Of a stretch of 64,000 nt of DNA, positions 1 through 10,374 are shown in pieces. The position numbers and the translations under genes are program-made. The DNA is from Corynebacterium marambiense. GTDB taxonomy: Bacteria > Actinomycetota > Actinomycetes > Mycobacteriales > Mycobacteriaceae. The stretch spans positions 124,001-188,000 of the forward strand of contig NZ_JAEIOT010000007.1 of assembly GCF_016342275.1 (NCBI RefSeq), read 5' to 3'. The stretch's first letter is position 1. Each line of letters opens with the position of its first letter. The notes below the pieces were generated by a model, which saw only the letters and a program-made list of their open reading frames with translations, did not search any database and was not told the origin of the DNA.

Positions 1-1384
1 TTCCGATCGAGTTGTCGACGTAAGCCCGACAGACGTCCTCGTTCGCGGAGATTCCATCGACACACTTGGTGCGGAGCGTCTCGACGGCGTTCCGGAGGAT
101 TCGGATCGATTGGAACAGGGACTCCCCGATTACCGGCTCCATGACATTGAGCTGGAGCTGGCCGGCCTCGGCGGCCATGGTAACGGTGATGTCATTGCCG
201 AACACCTTGAAGCACACCTGGTTGCAGACCTCGGGAATAACCGGGTTAACCTTGGCAGGCATGATCGATGAACCGGCCTGGCGGGCCGGGAGGTTGATCT
301 CGTTCAGGCCGGCCCGTGGACCGGAGGACAACAGGCGCAGATCGTTACAAATCTTCGACAGCTTCATCGCGGCTCGCTTCACCGCGCCATGAGCGAGCAC
401 ATAGGCACCGCAGTCGCTCGTCGCCTCAATGAGGTCCTTCGCTGACTTGACCTCCAGCCCCGTGACTTCACTGAGGGAAGCCGTGACCTGATGACGGTAG
501 CCGGCTGGAGTGTTCACTCCGGTGCCGATGGCTGTCGCCCCGAGATTGACCTCCAGGAGACGCTCCGAGGCATCGCGGAGGATGACGCGCTCCTCAGACA
601 GATTGTGGGCGAAAGCGGCAAACTCCTCACCGAGTGTCATGGGTACCGCATCCTGGAGCTGTGTGCGACCCATCTTCAGGATGTCCACGAACTCGTGTCC
701 CTTCGCGGCGAAGGAACTTTCGAGAGCATCGAAGGAATCGATCAGGTCATTGAGAGCGTAGTGGACACCGAGCCGGAATCCTGTCGGATAGGCGTCATTG
801 GTGGATTGGCTCATGTTGACATCATCATTCGGGTTGATGATGTCGTAGGCGCCCTTCGGCTTTCCCAGATACTCCAGAGCCAGGTTCGCGATTACCTCAT
901 TGGTGTTCATGTTCAGGCTGGTTCCGGCACCGCCTTGGAAGACATCGAGCGGGAACTGGTCCATGCACCGTCCCTCGACCAGAATCTGGTCACACGCCCA
1001 GATGATCGCCTCGCACTTCTCGGCGGGAAGAGTGTGCAGCCTGCGATTGGCCAGGGCACTGGCCTTCTTCACCTGGACCATGCCACGGATGAACTCCGGG
1101 ATTTCGTTGACCGTGATCCGGGAGATCCGGAAGTTCTCCATTGCACGGAGCGTGTGAATACCGTAGTAGGCCTCATCCGGAACGTCCAGTTCCCCCAGCA
1201 GATCCACTTCCGTGCGGGTTCCGTTTCTCTCGTACCCCGCTCGGGAACGGGAACTGTCGGGACCATCCTGCACCTGCGTCTCCGGTTCCGGTGCGGATGC
1301 CGGTTTCTCCGCGGATACCGCGGGGTCGTCGCGCTTTCCCGTCTTCTGGGTGCCTGACTTACGCTTTGATGACTTGACCATCAT
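1..1384 (-). CDS. aspA: Aspartate ammonia-lyase, C-terminus beyond window
   Basis: Interconverts L-aspartate with fumarate and ammonia in the cytosol. About 461 codons are present and the 3' end runs off the left edge. The fumarase/aspartase signature [11 protein letters not shown] is clear, as are the conserved QSTNDAYPT and [10 protein letters not shown] segments of the superfamily. The start at 1384 is an ATGATG preceded by GAGAGGTGA at good spacing. That start gives about 58 residues rich in Lys, Ser, Pro and Glu before the conserved core ([11 protein letters not shown]), longer than in the usual bacterial enzyme. It lies downstream of hisG on the same strand, separated by a probable terminator. 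The family call is secure; aspartase rather than fumarase follows from the motif variants and the neighbours. Confidence 0.93.
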   Translation of the reverse strand, partial: MMVKSSKRKSGTQKTGKRDDPAVSAEKPASAPEPETQVQDGPDSSRSRAGYERNGTRTEVDLLGELDVPDEAYYGIHTLRAMENFRISRITVNEIPEFIRGMVQVKKASALANRRLHTLPAEKCEAIIWACDQILVEGRCMDQFPLDVFQGGAGTSLNMNTNEVIANLALEYLGKPKGAYDIINPNDDVNMSQSTNDAYPTGFRLGVHYALNDLIDSFDALESSFAAKGHEFVDILKMGRTQLQDAVPMTLGEEFAAFAHNLSEERVILRDASERLLEVNLGATAIGTGVNTPAGYRHQVTASLSEVTGLEVKSAKDLIEATSDCGAYVLAHGAVKRAAMKLSKICNDLRLLSSGPRAGLNEINLPARQAGSSIMPAKVNPVIPEVCNQVCFKVFGNDITVTMAAEAGQLQLNVMEPVIGESLFQSIRILRNAVETLRTKCVDGISANEDVCRAYVDNSIG

Positions 1385-1762
1385 CCTGTCACCTCTCTAC
1401 TCGGCCGTTTTCCTGGTGCGGCGAGATCCGCTCCGCCCCAGCATAACGACGATTCGGTACACACGAGCGGTGGTGGCTTCACCGCCTTCCACAACGGGGC
1501 CCCGCAGAACCAGATATCCCGGAGGGTTCCCCATTCTCCCAGTACAAGACGTTAAATCTGGACACAGGGGTGTTTGGCTCGGATGATAGACGGACATCCA
1601 ACCAATCCACGGGGAGGCATTTCTCATTGTGGAAGATCGTTCTCCCCTCCTCCTGACCGGGTCACCCCGCCCCTCGGGCATATCCGATTCAGGGGGAGCC
1701 GGGGCATGAAGAAACCCCTGTACCGGTCAATGCCGGGTGCAGGGGTCGAAGCGCGCCCGCGA
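1385..1762. other. hisG-aspA intergenic region
   Basis: Holds the aspA ribosome binding site (about 1390-1397) and the probable hisG terminator (1706-1746). I see no convincing coding frame. The C-rich stretch near 1645-1700 is unexplained, and I cannot place the aspA promoter with confidence. Confidence 0.5.
1706..1746 (-). terminator. Probable terminator of the his operon segment
   Basis: Arms at 1714-1725 and about 1734-1746 pair as ACCCCTG-ACCGG with CCGGGT-CAGGGGT around a short loop. On the minus strand the stem is followed by TTTCTT. It lies 17 nt past the hisG stop. Confidence 0.6.
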
Positions 1763-2608
1763 TCAGAGCCGGGCGATTCGGATCTCCGATGCGAGGATAG
1801 CTTGGGCACCGATTTCCGCGAGCTCGTCCATCACGTCATTAGCGTTATTGCGCGGAATCATCGCGCGTACGGCGACCCAATCGTCCAGGGCAAGCGGGGA
1901 CACCGTCGGCCCGGAGATACCCGGAGTGACCGCGGTGGAGGCGTCGAGGAGCGAACAAGGTACGTTGTAATCCAGCATGAGATAGTTCTGGGCGTGGAGA
2001 ATGCCCTCGATCCGGCGGAGCAGCACCCGCTGTTCCGCGGTGACGCTCTCACCAGCACGCCCGACGATGACGGCTTCTGATGAGACCAGAGGCTCGCCAA
2101 AAGGCTTGAGCCCCTGCTTGCGTAGCGTCCGGCCCGTGGAGACGACATCGGCTATCACGTCGGCGACACCGAGCCGGATGGAGATTTCCACTGCCCCATC
2201 GAGGCGGATCACCTCGGCGGACTGGCCGCGGGAGGCGAGATCCTCACGGACGAGATTCGGGTAGGACGTGGCGATCCGCTTGCCGTTCAGGTCATCGACG
2301 GACCAGCTTTCCCCTGCCAGAGCCGCATAACGGAAGGTGGACTTCCCGAATCCCAGGGAGAGGACCTCCTGCACGTTGGCGAGGGAATCGGATGCCAGAT
2401 CGCGGCCCGTGATGCCGAGATCGAGTTGACCGTTCGCGACGTAGATCGCGATGTCTTTGGGCCTGAGGAAGAAGAACTCGACGTTGTTCGCTCTGTCGGT
2501 GACGGTCAGAGCCTTGCTGTCTCCACGTCCGGTGTAGCCGGCCTCCGAGAGAATCTCGACGGCGGATTCGGACAGAGAGCCCTTATTCGGTACGGCAACT
2601 TTGAGCAT
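1763..2608 (-). CDS. hisG: ATP phosphoribosyltransferase
   Basis: First step of histidine synthesis: condenses ATP and PRPP to phosphoribosyl-ATP. At 281 residues it is the long, self-sufficient form with a C-terminal ACT-like regulatory domain (about residues 210-281) that normally gives histidine feedback inhibition. The N-terminus [14 protein letters not shown], the segment [10 protein letters not shown] and the later [10 protein letters not shown] phosphate-binding motif are typical. It follows hisE by 53 nt in an apparent operon with a HAD phosphatase and a small acidic protein. HisE and HisG catalyse neighbouring steps, so co-transcription makes sense. Confidence 0.96.
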   Translation of the reverse strand: MLKVAVPNKGSLSESAVEILSEAGYTGRGDSKALTVTDRANNVEFFFLRPKDIAIYVANGQLDLGITGRDLASDSLANVQEVLSLGFGKSTFRYAALAGESWSVDDLNGKRIATSYPNLVREDLASRGQSAEVIRLDGAVEISIRLGVADVIADVVSTGRTLRKQGLKPFGEPLVSSEAVIVGRAGESVTAEQRVLLRRIEGILHAQNYLMLDYNVPCSLLDASTAVTPGISGPTVSPLALDDWVAVRAMIPRNNANDVMDELAEIGAQAILASEIRIARL

Positions 2609-2661
2609 GATTTCCCGGGGATCCTTCAGGGGTACGTGGTGGACGGTGCGACGGTAGAGTC

Positions 2662-2934
2662 TCAGAGGTATTTGTAGACGTCCCCAGGTTTCAGGCCCCT
2701 GGCGACCATGACGACCTGGGTCCAGTACAGCAGCTGTGAGATTTCCTCGGCGAGCTCTTCGTCTGACTGGTACTCAGCGGCCATCCACACCTCCGCGGCC
2801 TCCTCGACGACCTTCTTCCCCTGGGTATGGATACCCGCGTCAAGGGCAGCCACGGTGCCCGAGCCTTCGGGGCGTTCGGCGGCACGGGAGAGTAGTTCTG
2901 CATACAGGGAGTCGAAGTCTTTCACGCCGCTCAT
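2662..2934 (-). CDS. hisE: Phosphoribosyl-ATP diphosphatase
   Basis: Hydrolyses phosphoribosyl-ATP to phosphoribosyl-AMP, the second histidine step. The 90-residue length and the all-alpha MazG-like motif ([15 protein letters not shown], then a second acidic helix [13 protein letters not shown]) that binds Mg2+ are diagnostic. Its ATG overlaps the stop of the upstream HAD gene by four bases (ATGA), which points to translational coupling. hisG follows 53 nt downstream. Confidence 0.95.
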   Translation of the reverse strand: MSGVKDFDSLYAELLSRAAERPEGSGTVAALDAGIHTQGKKVVEEAAEVWMAAEYQSDEELAEEISQLLYWTQVVMVARGLKPGDVYKYL

Positions 2935-3695
2935 TCTTGCACATCCCGTTCGGAGCGTGGCGCAGGAGTGGGGGTGATGGAGCGGAACAGTGCGTCGATA
3001 GTGGCTACGTCTATGCCCCGGAAATCGGCCCCGGTGAGTTCAGGGGCTCCGGTCAGGCCCCCGAGTGTGGGTACATCCTTGGGCCCGTCACCGGCGGGTC
3101 CGGGTACTCCGATCACACGACACCCCGCATCCCGAGCGGCTGTCATGCCCGTCGGGGAGTCCTCGAAGACCAGGCACTCCCCCGGTGAGACTCCTGCGCG
3201 TCTCGCTACCTCGCGGTAGATGTCCGGGGCGGGTTTCCCCCGCGTCACCTCGTCACCGCAGACCGTGTCGGCGAAGTAGTCACGCCCGACGGCCGTGATC
3301 GCGAGATCCGCGAGCTCGCGGGGCGTGTTGGTCGCGACATACATAGGGGTGCCCCGGGACTGGAGCCCGTTGAGGATGTCCCTGACACCTGGGTTGAGCG
3401 TGAGGCGCTTGGAGAATAGTTCGGCGACCCGGTCGAAGAGAATCCTCCGATATCTGTCCCTGGTGGCGTCATCCGGGGTGATATCGGCGTGTTCGGCGCA
3501 TACCCGGAACGTGTTGTCGAAGGTCCCACCCATCGTGGCGGCATGTTTCTCCACGGTCAAGCGTCGACCCATACGCTCACTCATCTCGTAGGTCGCGATT
3601 GCCCACAGGGGTTCGGTGTCAGTGAGGGTGCCGTCCATGTCCCAGATGACGGCGGCGGGAGCGGTGTCCACTTCTGGCGGATTCGGCTCGGTCAC
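2931..3695 (-). CDS. HAD-family phosphatase
   Basis: A 254-residue haloacid dehalogenase-superfamily hydrolase. Motif I is [13 protein letters not shown] near residue 19, with a helical cap inserted after it. A TNTPRE motif II follows, and motif III/IV is [15 protein letters not shown]. This layout is subclass I, as in beta-phosphoglucomutase and sugar-phosphate phosphatases. The GTG start has a strong GGAGGAGG upstream. Its stop overlaps the hisE start. The substrate is not evident. Position directly before hisE raises, but does not show, a role as histidinol-phosphate or side-product phosphatase. Confidence 0.88.
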   Translation of the reverse strand: MTEPNPPEVDTAPAAVIWDMDGTLTDTEPLWAIATYEMSERMGRRLTVEKHAATMGGTFDNTFRVCAEHADITPDDATRDRYRRILFDRVAELFSKRLTLNPGVRDILNGLQSRGTPMYVATNTPRELADLAITAVGRDYFADTVCGDEVTRGKPAPDIYREVARRAGVSPGECLVFEDSPTGMTAARDAGCRVIGVPGPAGDGPKDVPTLGGLTGAPELTGADFRGIDVATIDALFRSITPTPAPRSERDVQE

Positions 3696-3712
3696 GGTGG
3701 GTGCCTCCTCCC

Positions 3713-4120
3713 CTAGTCGAAGGCCGGAAGCTCGAAACCGTCCTCGGCTTCCTCCGTCTCGGGTGGGGTGAAGCCGGTCACCGTGACCGACCGCGAAATC
3801 AGGGAGTTCAGTTCCTCGAACTCCTCGGGTTCGATGACGGCGTCGCCGTGTCGGGCATTAAACGTCTCGACCGCGGTGATGAACCGGGTGATCACCCCGG
3901 TCAAGGTATCCGCGTCCGGGGATTCCGGAAGAAGGTCCAGTTCGGTGAGGAATCCGTCGATGATCTGGCGTAGCTGCGGGAGGACAGCGGGGTCGAAGGG
4001 CTGCTCCCAGAACTCCTTCTCGTCCTTTCCCAGATAGGAACCGGTCGCGAAGGTCTCAAGGTCATCAATGAACTCATCGACGACCGGGGAGAACTGCTGG
4101 CTGATGGGCGTGGATGTCAT
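3713..4120 (-). CDS. Small acidic conserved protein
   Basis: A 135-residue very acidic protein with no signal peptide or membrane segment. It is mostly helical in appearance, and the C-terminus is rich in Glu and Asp (ETEEAEDGFELPAFD). I do not recognise a domain with an assigned function. It sits 17 nt upstream of the HAD gene on the same strand and probably opens the operon that ends with hisG. Codon use is like its neighbours, so it is likely a real gene. Confidence 0.75.
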   Translation of the reverse strand: MTSTPISQQFSPVVDEFIDDLETFATGSYLGKDEKEFWEQPFDPAVLPQLRQIIDGFLTELDLLPESPDADTLTGVITRFITAVETFNARHGDAVIEPEEFEELNSLISRSVTVTGFTPPETEEAEDGFELPAFD

Positions 4121-4188
4121 GCCCCTATTGTGTACCAGCCGCGCTGGCCGGGTCGGCCCGCCCCTCCGCTCCGCCGTGTCTGCGCCGG

Positions 4189-5454
4189 TCAGTGGGCTGC
4201 GGAGAGCAGCGGGACCCCCATCAGGGAATCCAGGGCACGGGAAACCAGATCTCCGGCATCGGTGGGGTCCGGAGCGTCGTGGTGTCCGGACAGTGTCGTC
4301 GCCGCCCAGTCATCCACCATGGTGAGTACCCGGGGCGTGTCGAGATCGTCCGCCAACGCTGCACGGACCCGTTGGATGAGCTCCGTGGCGGCGTCGGTAT
4401 CGGTCGCCACGGCCGCAGCGGAGCGCCACCTCGCGAGCCGGGCCTCCGCATCCGCGAGCACCTGATCGGACCAGTCGCGGTCGCTCCGGTACCAGCTCGC
4501 GAAGACGCCGAGACGGATGGCCTCCGGCTCATGCCCCGCCGCCGTGAGCCGGTGGACGAAGACGAGATTCCCCAGGGACTTGCTCATCTTCGTTCCCTCG
4601 AGCCCGATCATCCCGCTGTGCACGTAGTGGCCGGCCATCCTCTGTGACCCGGTGGCGGCCTCGACGTGGGCCGCGCTGTATTCGTGGTGCGGGAAAATGA
4701 GGTCGGTGCCACCGCCCTGGACCGCGAAGGAGGAACCCAATCGGTTCAGGGCGATCGCCGCGCACTCGATGTGCCAGCCGGGACGTCCTGATCCGAACGG
4801 GGCGTCCCAGTTCGGTTCCCCCGGGCGTGCGGCGCGCCAGATGAGAGCGTCCATCGGATTCCGCTTACCGTGCCGATCCGGGTCGCCGCCCCGTTCGGTG
4901 AAGAACCTCATCATGGTCGGGCGGTCATAGTTCGACTCGTACCCGAACTCCGGGGTCGCGTCGATCGACGCATAGATGTCCGGGTGCTCGTCATCGACGA
5001 CATAGGCGCTCCCGTTGCCGAGCAATGTGGAGACAAGGTCGATGACCTCGTCGACGATATCGGTGACGGCGATGAACTCGGTCGGTGGGATCACCCGGAG
5101 CGTCGACATGTCGGAACGGAAGAGATCGGTCTGATCGCTCCCGAGTTCCCGCCAATCGACGTTGTCCCGGGCCGCACGTTCGAAGAGCGGATCATCGACG
5201 TCGGTGACGTTCTGCACGTACCTGACCGCGTGGCCGTTGTCCCTGAGCTGACGGATGACCAGATCAAACGTCAGATAGGTAGCCGCGTGCCCGAGATGCG
5301 TCGAATCGTAGGGGGTGATCCCGCAAACGTACACGCCGACGGTGTCTCCGGCGACGGTGACGGGACGGACTGTGGCGTCCGCGGTGTCGAACAGATTCAG
5401 CGGTACCGGTGTCCCACCTATGACGGGGACCTCTGGTTCGGGCCAGGAATGCAT
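4189..5454 (-). CDS. mshC: Mycothiol ligase MshC
   Basis: Cysteine:1-D-myo-inosityl 2-amino-2-deoxy-glucopyranoside ligase, the ATP-dependent step that joins Cys to GlcN-Ins in mycothiol synthesis. At 421 residues it matches MshC rather than the longer CysS. The N-terminus reads [14 protein letters not shown]. The class I tRNA-synthetase motifs are present as [10 protein letters not shown] (HIGH) and KMSKSLGN (KMSKS), and [14 protein letters not shown] carries zinc-site residues. The start is placed at an ATG seven bases after a TAAAGT box, so the transcript may be leaderless. uppP lies 68 nt upstream on the same strand, the usual actinobacterial arrangement. Confidence 0.95.
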   Translation of the reverse strand: MHSWPEPEVPVIGGTPVPLNLFDTADATVRPVTVAGDTVGVYVCGITPYDSTHLGHAATYLTFDLVIRQLRDNGHAVRYVQNVTDVDDPLFERAARDNVDWRELGSDQTDLFRSDMSTLRVIPPTEFIAVTDIVDEVIDLVSTLLGNGSAYVVDDEHPDIYASIDATPEFGYESNYDRPTMMRFFTERGGDPDRHGKRNPMDALIWRAARPGEPNWDAPFGSGRPGWHIECAAIALNRLGSSFAVQGGGTDLIFPHHEYSAAHVEAATGSQRMAGHYVHSGMIGLEGTKMSKSLGNLVFVHRLTAAGHEPEAIRLGVFASWYRSDRDWSDQVLADAEARLARWRSAAAVATDTDAATELIQRVRAALADDLDTPRVLTMVDDWAATTLSGHHDAPDPTDAGDLVSRALDSLMGVPLLSAAH

Positions 5455-5461
5455 GGGGACA

Positions 5462-5467
5462 ACTTTA
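5462..5467 (-). promoter_or_regulatory. -10 box of mshC
   Basis: TAAAGT on the minus strand, seven nt before the mshC ATG; no Shine-Dalgarno lies between, consistent with a leaderless mRNA. Confidence 0.5.
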
Positions 5468-5522
5468 GCGCGGGTGGTTGACGGTTGCGGACGGACCCCG
5501 TTAACGAACCCGAGTCACCCGG

Positions 5523-6491
5523 TCAGGGCTGAAGAACACCTGCTGCGAGTAGTCCTATCACCGCGAGCCCGACGGGGATGCGGTAGGCCGCAAACCAGGA
5601 GAACGAGTGCGTGGAGACGAACTTCAGCAGCCAGGCGATGGACACGTAACCAACCACGAAAGCGATACCTGTTCCCACCACGAGTTGAGCGGCGGACGCC
5701 GCCTGACCTGCTTCGGGTGCGAAGGCGTCCGGCAGGGAGAAGAGCCCGGAGGCCAGAACCGCCGGAATGGCCAGCAAGAAGGAGAATCGTGCCGCGACCT
5801 CTCTGTCGAGTCCGAGGAAAAGGCCCGCGGAGATCGTGCCGCCGGACCGGGATACCCCGGGGATCAGGGCGAGGCACTGGGCGAGTCCCATCAGCACGGC
5901 ATCCCGAAGGGTCAGATCCCCGAAGGAACGCTTCTTGTTTCCCCACCTTTCCGCGGCGATGAACACGAAGCTGAAGAGCACGAGCATCCCGGCTGTGACC
6001 CACAAGTTCCGCAGGTTGTCGCGGATCAGGTCTTTGCCGAGGTAGCCGATGATCCCGACCGGAAGGGTACCGATGATGACCATCCAACCCATTCGGTAGT
6101 CGAGTCCCCGCTGTGACCCGTCGACCAGTCCGCGGAACCAGCCGGTGGCGATCCGCCAGATGTCCCTGGCGAAATAGACGAGCACTGCGGCTTCGGTACC
6201 GAGCTGCACGACGGCGGTGAAGGACGCGCCGGCGTCCTGTCCGAAGAACAGCGAACTGACGATCCGCAGGTGCCCGGAGGAACTCACCGGGAGAAACTCG
6301 GTCAGCCCCTGAACCACGGAGAGGACCACCGTCTGGATCCAGCTCATCTGGTCCACCGACCCGTCGGCGGCACCTGTGGCATGCAGTGGAGGCAGGACGT
6401 CGCTCGCGGTGCGGAGGGACGCCTCCGCGGCGGACAGGGATGCTTGGGCACGGCCGGGCACCAGACCGGCGAGGAAACTCATCAGACTCAC
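5523..6491 (-). CDS. uppP: Undecaprenyl-diphosphatase
   Basis: Integral membrane phosphatase that recycles the lipid carrier undecaprenyl diphosphate for peptidoglycan and arabinogalactan synthesis; it can give bacitracin resistance. The conserved core begins at [20 protein letters not shown] and carries SSSGHLRI and the phosphatase motif PGVSRSGGT, with about eight membrane segments. I chose a GTG at 6491 because it lies seven bases after a TACGGT box. This gives 322 residues with about 48 residues before the conserved core. A shorter protein starting at the ATG at 6347 is possible. It is divergent from the aldo/keto reductase gene. Confidence 0.92.
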   Translation of the reverse strand: MSLMSFLAGLVPGRAQASLSAAEASLRTASDVLPPLHATGAADGSVDQMSWIQTVVLSVVQGLTEFLPVSSSGHLRIVSSLFFGQDAGASFTAVVQLGTEAAVLVYFARDIWRIATGWFRGLVDGSQRGLDYRMGWMVIIGTLPVGIIGYLGKDLIRDNLRNLWVTAGMLVLFSFVFIAAERWGNKKRSFGDLTLRDAVLMGLAQCLALIPGVSRSGGTISAGLFLGLDREVAARFSFLLAIPAVLASGLFSLPDAFAPEAGQAASAAQLVVGTGIAFVVGYVSIAWLLKFVSTHSFSWFAAYRIPVGLAVIGLLAAGVLQP

Positions 6492-6498
6492 GCACCAC

Positions 6499-6524
6499 AC
6501 CGTACTCTGTCCGACCGCTAGGGT
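6499..6524. promoter_or_regulatory. Divergent -10 boxes of uppP and the AKR gene
   Basis: TACGGT at 6504-6499 (minus) is seven nt from the uppP GTG. TAGGGT at 6519-6524 (plus) is seven nt from the GTG at 6532. The 40 bp between the two genes holds both elements. Confidence 0.5.
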
Positions 6525-6531
6525 GGTGCCC

Positions 6532-7470
6532 GTGCGAGAAAATACGGCGGGTACAAGCGGACTGAGGGTCTCGGAACTGGGCCTCGGGGTGTCCACCTGG
6601 GGGGAAGCAACCCCGGCTGAAGACACCGGGGCAATTCTCCGCACGTTCGTCGATGCGGGCGGAACACTGATCGATACCTCCCCAGCCTATGCCGATGGTG
6701 TTGCGGAGAAGCTGCTCGGTGACCTGCTGCGGCGCCGCACGGTCGATCGTGGTCAACTGGTGCTCTCGTCCTCGTCGGGGGTCGACCCCACCCTTCCCCT
6801 AGGGCGACGGGTCGACTGCTCCCGGCGGGCTCTGATGGCCCAGTTGGACCGCAGCCTTGCAGTCCTCGGAACGGACCACCTTGATGTGTGGAGCGTCGGT
6901 TTCTGGGATCCCCGAACACCACCGGAGGAAGTCGCCGAGACCCTGGACTGGGCGGTGCGTACCGGACGATCCCGGTACGCCGGCGTCCGCGGTTACTCCG
7001 GATGGCAGCTGGCGGTCACACATGCCGCGGGTGGAATCCGGACGATCGTCGCCGCGCAGGCCGGATACAGTCTCCTGGATCGTCGGTCAGAGGAGGAACT
7101 CCTCCCCGCCGCGGAGCACCTGGGGGTCGGTTTCTTCGCGGCGGCTCCACTCGCGCAGGGGGTACTCACCGGGAAATACCGGCAGGGCATACCCACCGAT
7201 TCTCGGGGTGCGTCACCGAAACACGACGCAGAGGTGCAGGGGCTGCTGGTTCCGCGGAGCGTTACGGTGGTTGACGCACTGTGTACGGCTGCGGAGGGCC
7301 TCGACATTCCGCCGGCCGCCGCAGCGGTGGCGTGGCTCAGGGGGCGAGGCGCCGTGACCTCCGCGGTGATGGGGGTACGCACCGTAGCCCAACTGGAGGA
7401 GGTCTTGGGGGGACTGGCTGCCGGATTGCCGAAGGCGATCAGGGCTGCACTGGACGAGGTTTCTCTCTAA
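6532..7470 (+). CDS. Aldo/keto reductase-like protein, catalytic residues altered
   Basis: A 312-residue protein with the aldo/keto reductase (TIM-barrel) pattern: LGLGVSTWG near the start, [16 protein letters not shown], and a C-terminal nucleotide-binding run ([15 protein letters not shown]). In active family members the tetrad is Asp, Tyr, Lys, His. Here Asp and Tyr remain, but the Lys strand reads LVLSSSSG and the His strand reads [10 protein letters not shown], so Lys and His are missing. It may bind cofactor without classical reductase activity. The GTG at 6532 follows a TAGGGT box by seven nt and is preferred over upstream GTGs at 6523 and 6526. Confidence 0.8.
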   Translation: MRENTAGTSGLRVSELGLGVSTWGEATPAEDTGAILRTFVDAGGTLIDTSPAYADGVAEKLLGDLLRRRTVDRGQLVLSSSSGVDPTLPLGRRVDCSRRALMAQLDRSLAVLGTDHLDVWSVGFWDPRTPPEEVAETLDWAVRTGRSRYAGVRGYSGWQLAVTHAAGGIRTIVAAQAGYSLLDRRSEEELLPAAEHLGVGFFAAAPLAQGVLTGKYRQGIPTDSRGASPKHDAEVQGLLVPRSVTVVDALCTAAEGLDIPPAAAAVAWLRGRGAVTSAVMGVRTVAQLEEVLGGLAAGLPKAIRAALDEVSL

Positions 7471-7550
7471 GGTTCCTGACTCCAAAGGCGGTGGTTGAAC
7501 TGGCCTTTCTCCCAGCGCCCCGGCGACGGGGACGTAACCGGGGGCTCTGG

Positions 7551-7556
7551 TAACGT
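7551..7556 (+). promoter_or_regulatory. -10 box of the lipoprotein gene
   Basis: TAACGT, seven nt before the GTG start at 7564, with no Shine-Dalgarno between; a leaderless transcript is likely. Confidence 0.5.
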
Positions 7557-7563
7557 CCCGTGT

Positions 7564-8661
7564 GTGTCTACCCCACGTCCTGTCCTGATCGCCGCGCTCG
7601 CCGCTGCAGCCATCGTGGTCTCGGCCTGCAATAGCGCCCCTTCCCCCGTCGACGAATCGTCGTTGCCGCAGCTCACCGAGGCGGCGGTGGCCGAATCACC
7701 GCCCGCCGACTACACGGACGGTCGAGTTTTCCGTCCGGGCGGGGTCCTCGCGGACTCTGAACTCACGGATCTCGCCGTCGCGGCCGGTGACGTTCTGGCC
7801 GTCCGGTCCGGGGGGCACCTCGGGATCGGCACACCGGAACAGTTCGAGGCCGGAGACAACGCGGTCGTCGATATCGCGGCCGGATGTGGCCCACTGTCCG
7901 CGAGGGAAACAACGTTCGTCCTCGCATGCCCCGACGAGGAGGATGGTGGCATCATCCGACTCTTCGACGCCGACTTCCCCGGGTCCTCCGAGACCATCCG
8001 GGTGTCGGCCCCGGTCACTGCGGCCGCAGTGACCGATGATGGCCGGATCCTGGCGGGTGCGTCCGGTGACGGCGATGTCCTGGTAATCTCACCCGGTGGA
8101 TCCGGGGAATCCGACACTGATGCCAGGATCGCCATCAAGGACTCCGTGGACCAGCTCATCACGGTACCGGTATCCGGGGAGTCGGACCGCGCAGTCGTGA
8201 TCGACCGTGGGAACACCGTGATCAGCGGCGTTGACTGGACCAACTCGAAACCCGGCGCCGCGCTCCGTGCTGGTCTGGGGGTGGGTCGGCTGACCGTCGG
8301 TGAGCCCGGAACCGGGGTGGTGTTCGCGTCCGACACCCGGGGCGGGCAGCTGCTCGTGTACACCGTGAGCCCGGTCATCATGCTCCACCAGATGGCTACC
8401 GCCGGAGCGAGTCCCTGGGCATTGACCTGGGACAGCGGGAACCAGGTCGTGTGGGTCTCGGATACAGCGGACAACCTGATCACCGCTTATTCCGTCGCGG
8501 AGGGCGTACCCGTAGCCGTCGGCTCGCTTCATTCCGCCGCCGACATCCGGGGGCTCGGGATCACGAGGTCCGGAGACCTGATTGCCGTCGGTTCCGACGG
8601 CATCCAGATCGTTGATGCCACCACCCGGGGCAGCGCCCTGGAGGACACCATTACGTCCTGA
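7564..8661 (+). CDS. Lipoprotein with beta-propeller-like repeats
   Basis: A 365-residue exported lipoprotein. The N-terminus is a short signal peptide ending in the lipobox VVSAC, so the mature protein would start at the Cys near residue 22. The body contains recurring strands that resemble a YncE/six- or seven-bladed beta-propeller (for example WALTWDSGNQVVWVSDTADN). No catalytic motif is visible. It sits between the AKR gene and pyrD in the plus direction and probably acts at the outer face of the membrane. Function is unknown; a scaffold or sensor role is only a guess. Confidence 0.82.
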   Translation: MSTPRPVLIAALAAAAIVVSACNSAPSPVDESSLPQLTEAAVAESPPADYTDGRVFRPGGVLADSELTDLAVAAGDVLAVRSGGHLGIGTPEQFEAGDNAVVDIAAGCGPLSARETTFVLACPDEEDGGIIRLFDADFPGSSETIRVSAPVTAAAVTDDGRILAGASGDGDVLVISPGGSGESDTDARIAIKDSVDQLITVPVSGESDRAVVIDRGNTVISGVDWTNSKPGAALRAGLGVGRLTVGEPGTGVVFASDTRGGQLLVYTVSPVIMLHQMATAGASPWALTWDSGNQVVWVSDTADNLITAYSVAEGVPVAVGSLHSAADIRGLGITRSGDLIAVGSDGIQIVDATTRGSALEDTITS

Positions 8662-8667
8662 CCGGAC

Positions 8668-8688
8668 CCGGGGCGGTTTTGGCCCCGG
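8668..8688 (+). terminator. Possible terminator after the lipoprotein gene
   Basis: CCGGGGC and GCCCCGG pair around a T-containing loop, just past the stop at 8661. No T run follows, so it is a weak call. Confidence 0.4.
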
Positions 8689-8781
8689 ATCGTCGTAGGA
8701 TGGTGCCCCGGAGGTGTCATCACTCCTCGCCCCACGTACACAACGCACTCTTTACTGATTCACCGAGTTTGAGGATCAATC

Positions 8782-9885
8782 ATGTCCGACCTGCCGTCAC
8801 GGCCCCTGTACAACCTCGCGCTACGGGCCATGTTCACACTTCCTCCCGAGCGTATTCACAACTACATCATGAATGGTCTCCAGATGCTTCACGGCATGGG
8901 GCGGAGCAACCGGTTGCTCGGGCGTGTCCTCGGGGTGTCCGATCCGGTGCTTCGGCAGGAGGTGTTCGGTGTCGAATTCCCGCAACCCCTCGGCCTCGCT
9001 GCGGGCTTCGACAAGAACGCCTCCTGCGCGGACGCCTGGGGTGCCCTCGGGTTCGGATACGCCGAACTGGGAACAGTCACCGCCTCGCCGCAGGCGGGGA
9101 ATCCCCAGCCGCGCCTGTTCCGGCTCCGGGCCGACCGCGCGATCCTCAACCGGATGGGTTTCAACAACCACGGTGCCGCCGCGGTCGCCCGGAACCTGCA
9201 CCGACGCAAGCTCAACGACGTGATCGGCATCAACATCGGCAAGACGAAAGTAGTTCCCGCTGAGGAGGCGGTCGAGGATTACCGGACGTCGGCGAAGATG
9301 CTCGGTCGCTTGGCGGACTACCTCGTGGTCAACGTCTCGTCCCCTAACACACCGGGACTCCGGGACCTGCAGGCGGTGGAGTCTCTCCGCCCGATCCTGA
9401 GGGCTGTCTTGGAGGTCGCGGACACTCCGGTCCTGGTGAAGATCGCACCGGATCTCAGTGACAAGGATGTTGACGCAGTAGCTGATCTCGCCGTGGAGCT
9501 CGGACTCGCGGGTATCGTCGCAACGAACACGACCATCTCCCGGGAAGGCCTGGTCACCGACGCTGAGAAGGTTGAGAAGATGGGCGCGGGTGGTGTATCC
9601 GGCCCCCCAGTTGCCGCACGCTCCCTCGAGATCCTGCGCAGGTTGCACGAACGCGTCGGTGATGAATTAGTTCTCGTCAGTGCGGGCGGTATTGAAACCG
9701 CCGAGCAGGCGTGGGAACGGATCACCGCGGGTGCCGCATTGCTCCAGGGGTACACGGGCTTCATCTACGGAGGTCCCTGGTGGATCCGGGATATCCACAA
9801 GGGGATCGCTGCCCAGATCCGGGCCCATGGGCTCGACGGTATCGCGGATGCGGTCGGTAGCGGCCTGGCCTGGATCGACAACTAG
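8782..9885 (+). CDS. pyrD: Dihydroorotate dehydrogenase (quinone)
   Basis: Oxidises dihydroorotate to orotate in pyrimidine synthesis and passes electrons to the quinone pool. The 367-residue length and the N-terminal helical extension before [10 protein letters not shown] mark the class 2, membrane-associated enzyme. FMN- and substrate-binding motifs are seen: [21 protein letters not shown] with the catalytic Ser, [14 protein letters not shown] and the C-terminal SAGGI. A GAGGA ribosome binding site precedes the ATG. A convergent membrane-protein gene begins seven bases beyond the stop. Confidence 0.97.
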   Translation: MSDLPSRPLYNLALRAMFTLPPERIHNYIMNGLQMLHGMGRSNRLLGRVLGVSDPVLRQEVFGVEFPQPLGLAAGFDKNASCADAWGALGFGYAELGTVTASPQAGNPQPRLFRLRADRAILNRMGFNNHGAAAVARNLHRRKLNDVIGINIGKTKVVPAEEAVEDYRTSAKMLGRLADYLVVNVSSPNTPGLRDLQAVESLRPILRAVLEVADTPVLVKIAPDLSDKDVDAVADLAVELGLAGIVATNTTISREGLVTDAEKVEKMGAGGVSGPPVAARSLEILRRLHERVGDELVLVSAGGIETAEQAWERITAGAALLQGYTGFIYGGPWWIRDIHKGIAAQIRAHGLDGIADAVGSGLAWIDN

Positions 9886-9892
9886 GTGAGGT

Positions 9893-10303
9893 CTAGGCCA
9901 CGGGGATCATCTGGCGTTTGATGATCAGACCTGCGAGCAGCGAGACGATGGCGTAAGAGGGTAGCCAGTACTGCCCCATCACCATGTAGGTGTGGTTCGG
10001 CAGCACCCGACTCAGAACGATGAAAACGAGCGCGATACCGAGGGTGACCACACGCCCCATCGTCACGTACTGCGTTCGACCCGAGGTGGCGGAACCACCG
10101 ATGATGATCGCAGCGATGCAGATCAGCAGGAAGCGCGTCGTCACATGGAACGGTGCCAGCCAACCGTTCAGGACGACCTCAAGGAATGTCCACAGGGCGA
10201 GAACGATTGCGAGTGCGATGAATGCACCACCCACGCGCAGTGCCGGGGGAACCGCTTTTACCGGCTGCGGTTCAGTGTTGTCGCCGGAATTATTTTTCGT
10301 CAT
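9893..10303 (-). CDS. Small membrane protein of unknown function
   Basis: A 136-residue protein with a polar N-terminus of about 20 residues and about four hydrophobic segments (roughly residues 25-47, 55-70, 82-102, 112-130). No enzyme motif is visible. It is convergent with pyrD and lies downstream of the PEBP-family gene on the minus strand. A DUF3017-like membership is possible but I could not confirm it from the sequence. Codon use is native. Confidence 0.7.
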   Translation of the reverse strand: MTKNNSGDNTEPQPVKAVPPALRVGGAFIALAIVLALWTFLEVVLNGWLAPFHVTTRFLLICIAAIIIGGSATSGRTQYVTMGRVVTLGIALVFIVLSRVLPNHTYMVMGQYWLPSYAIVSLLAGLIIKRQMIPVA

Positions 10304-10374
10304 AACGGTTACTGACTCTAGCCTTCTTAGCCGTTACCGCCTCAACTCGCGGGGACCCCGTGGTGCGCTGACTG

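Noticed and set aside
491-1357. 288-codon plus-strand frame
   Set aside because: Antisense to aspA, which has the full family signature.
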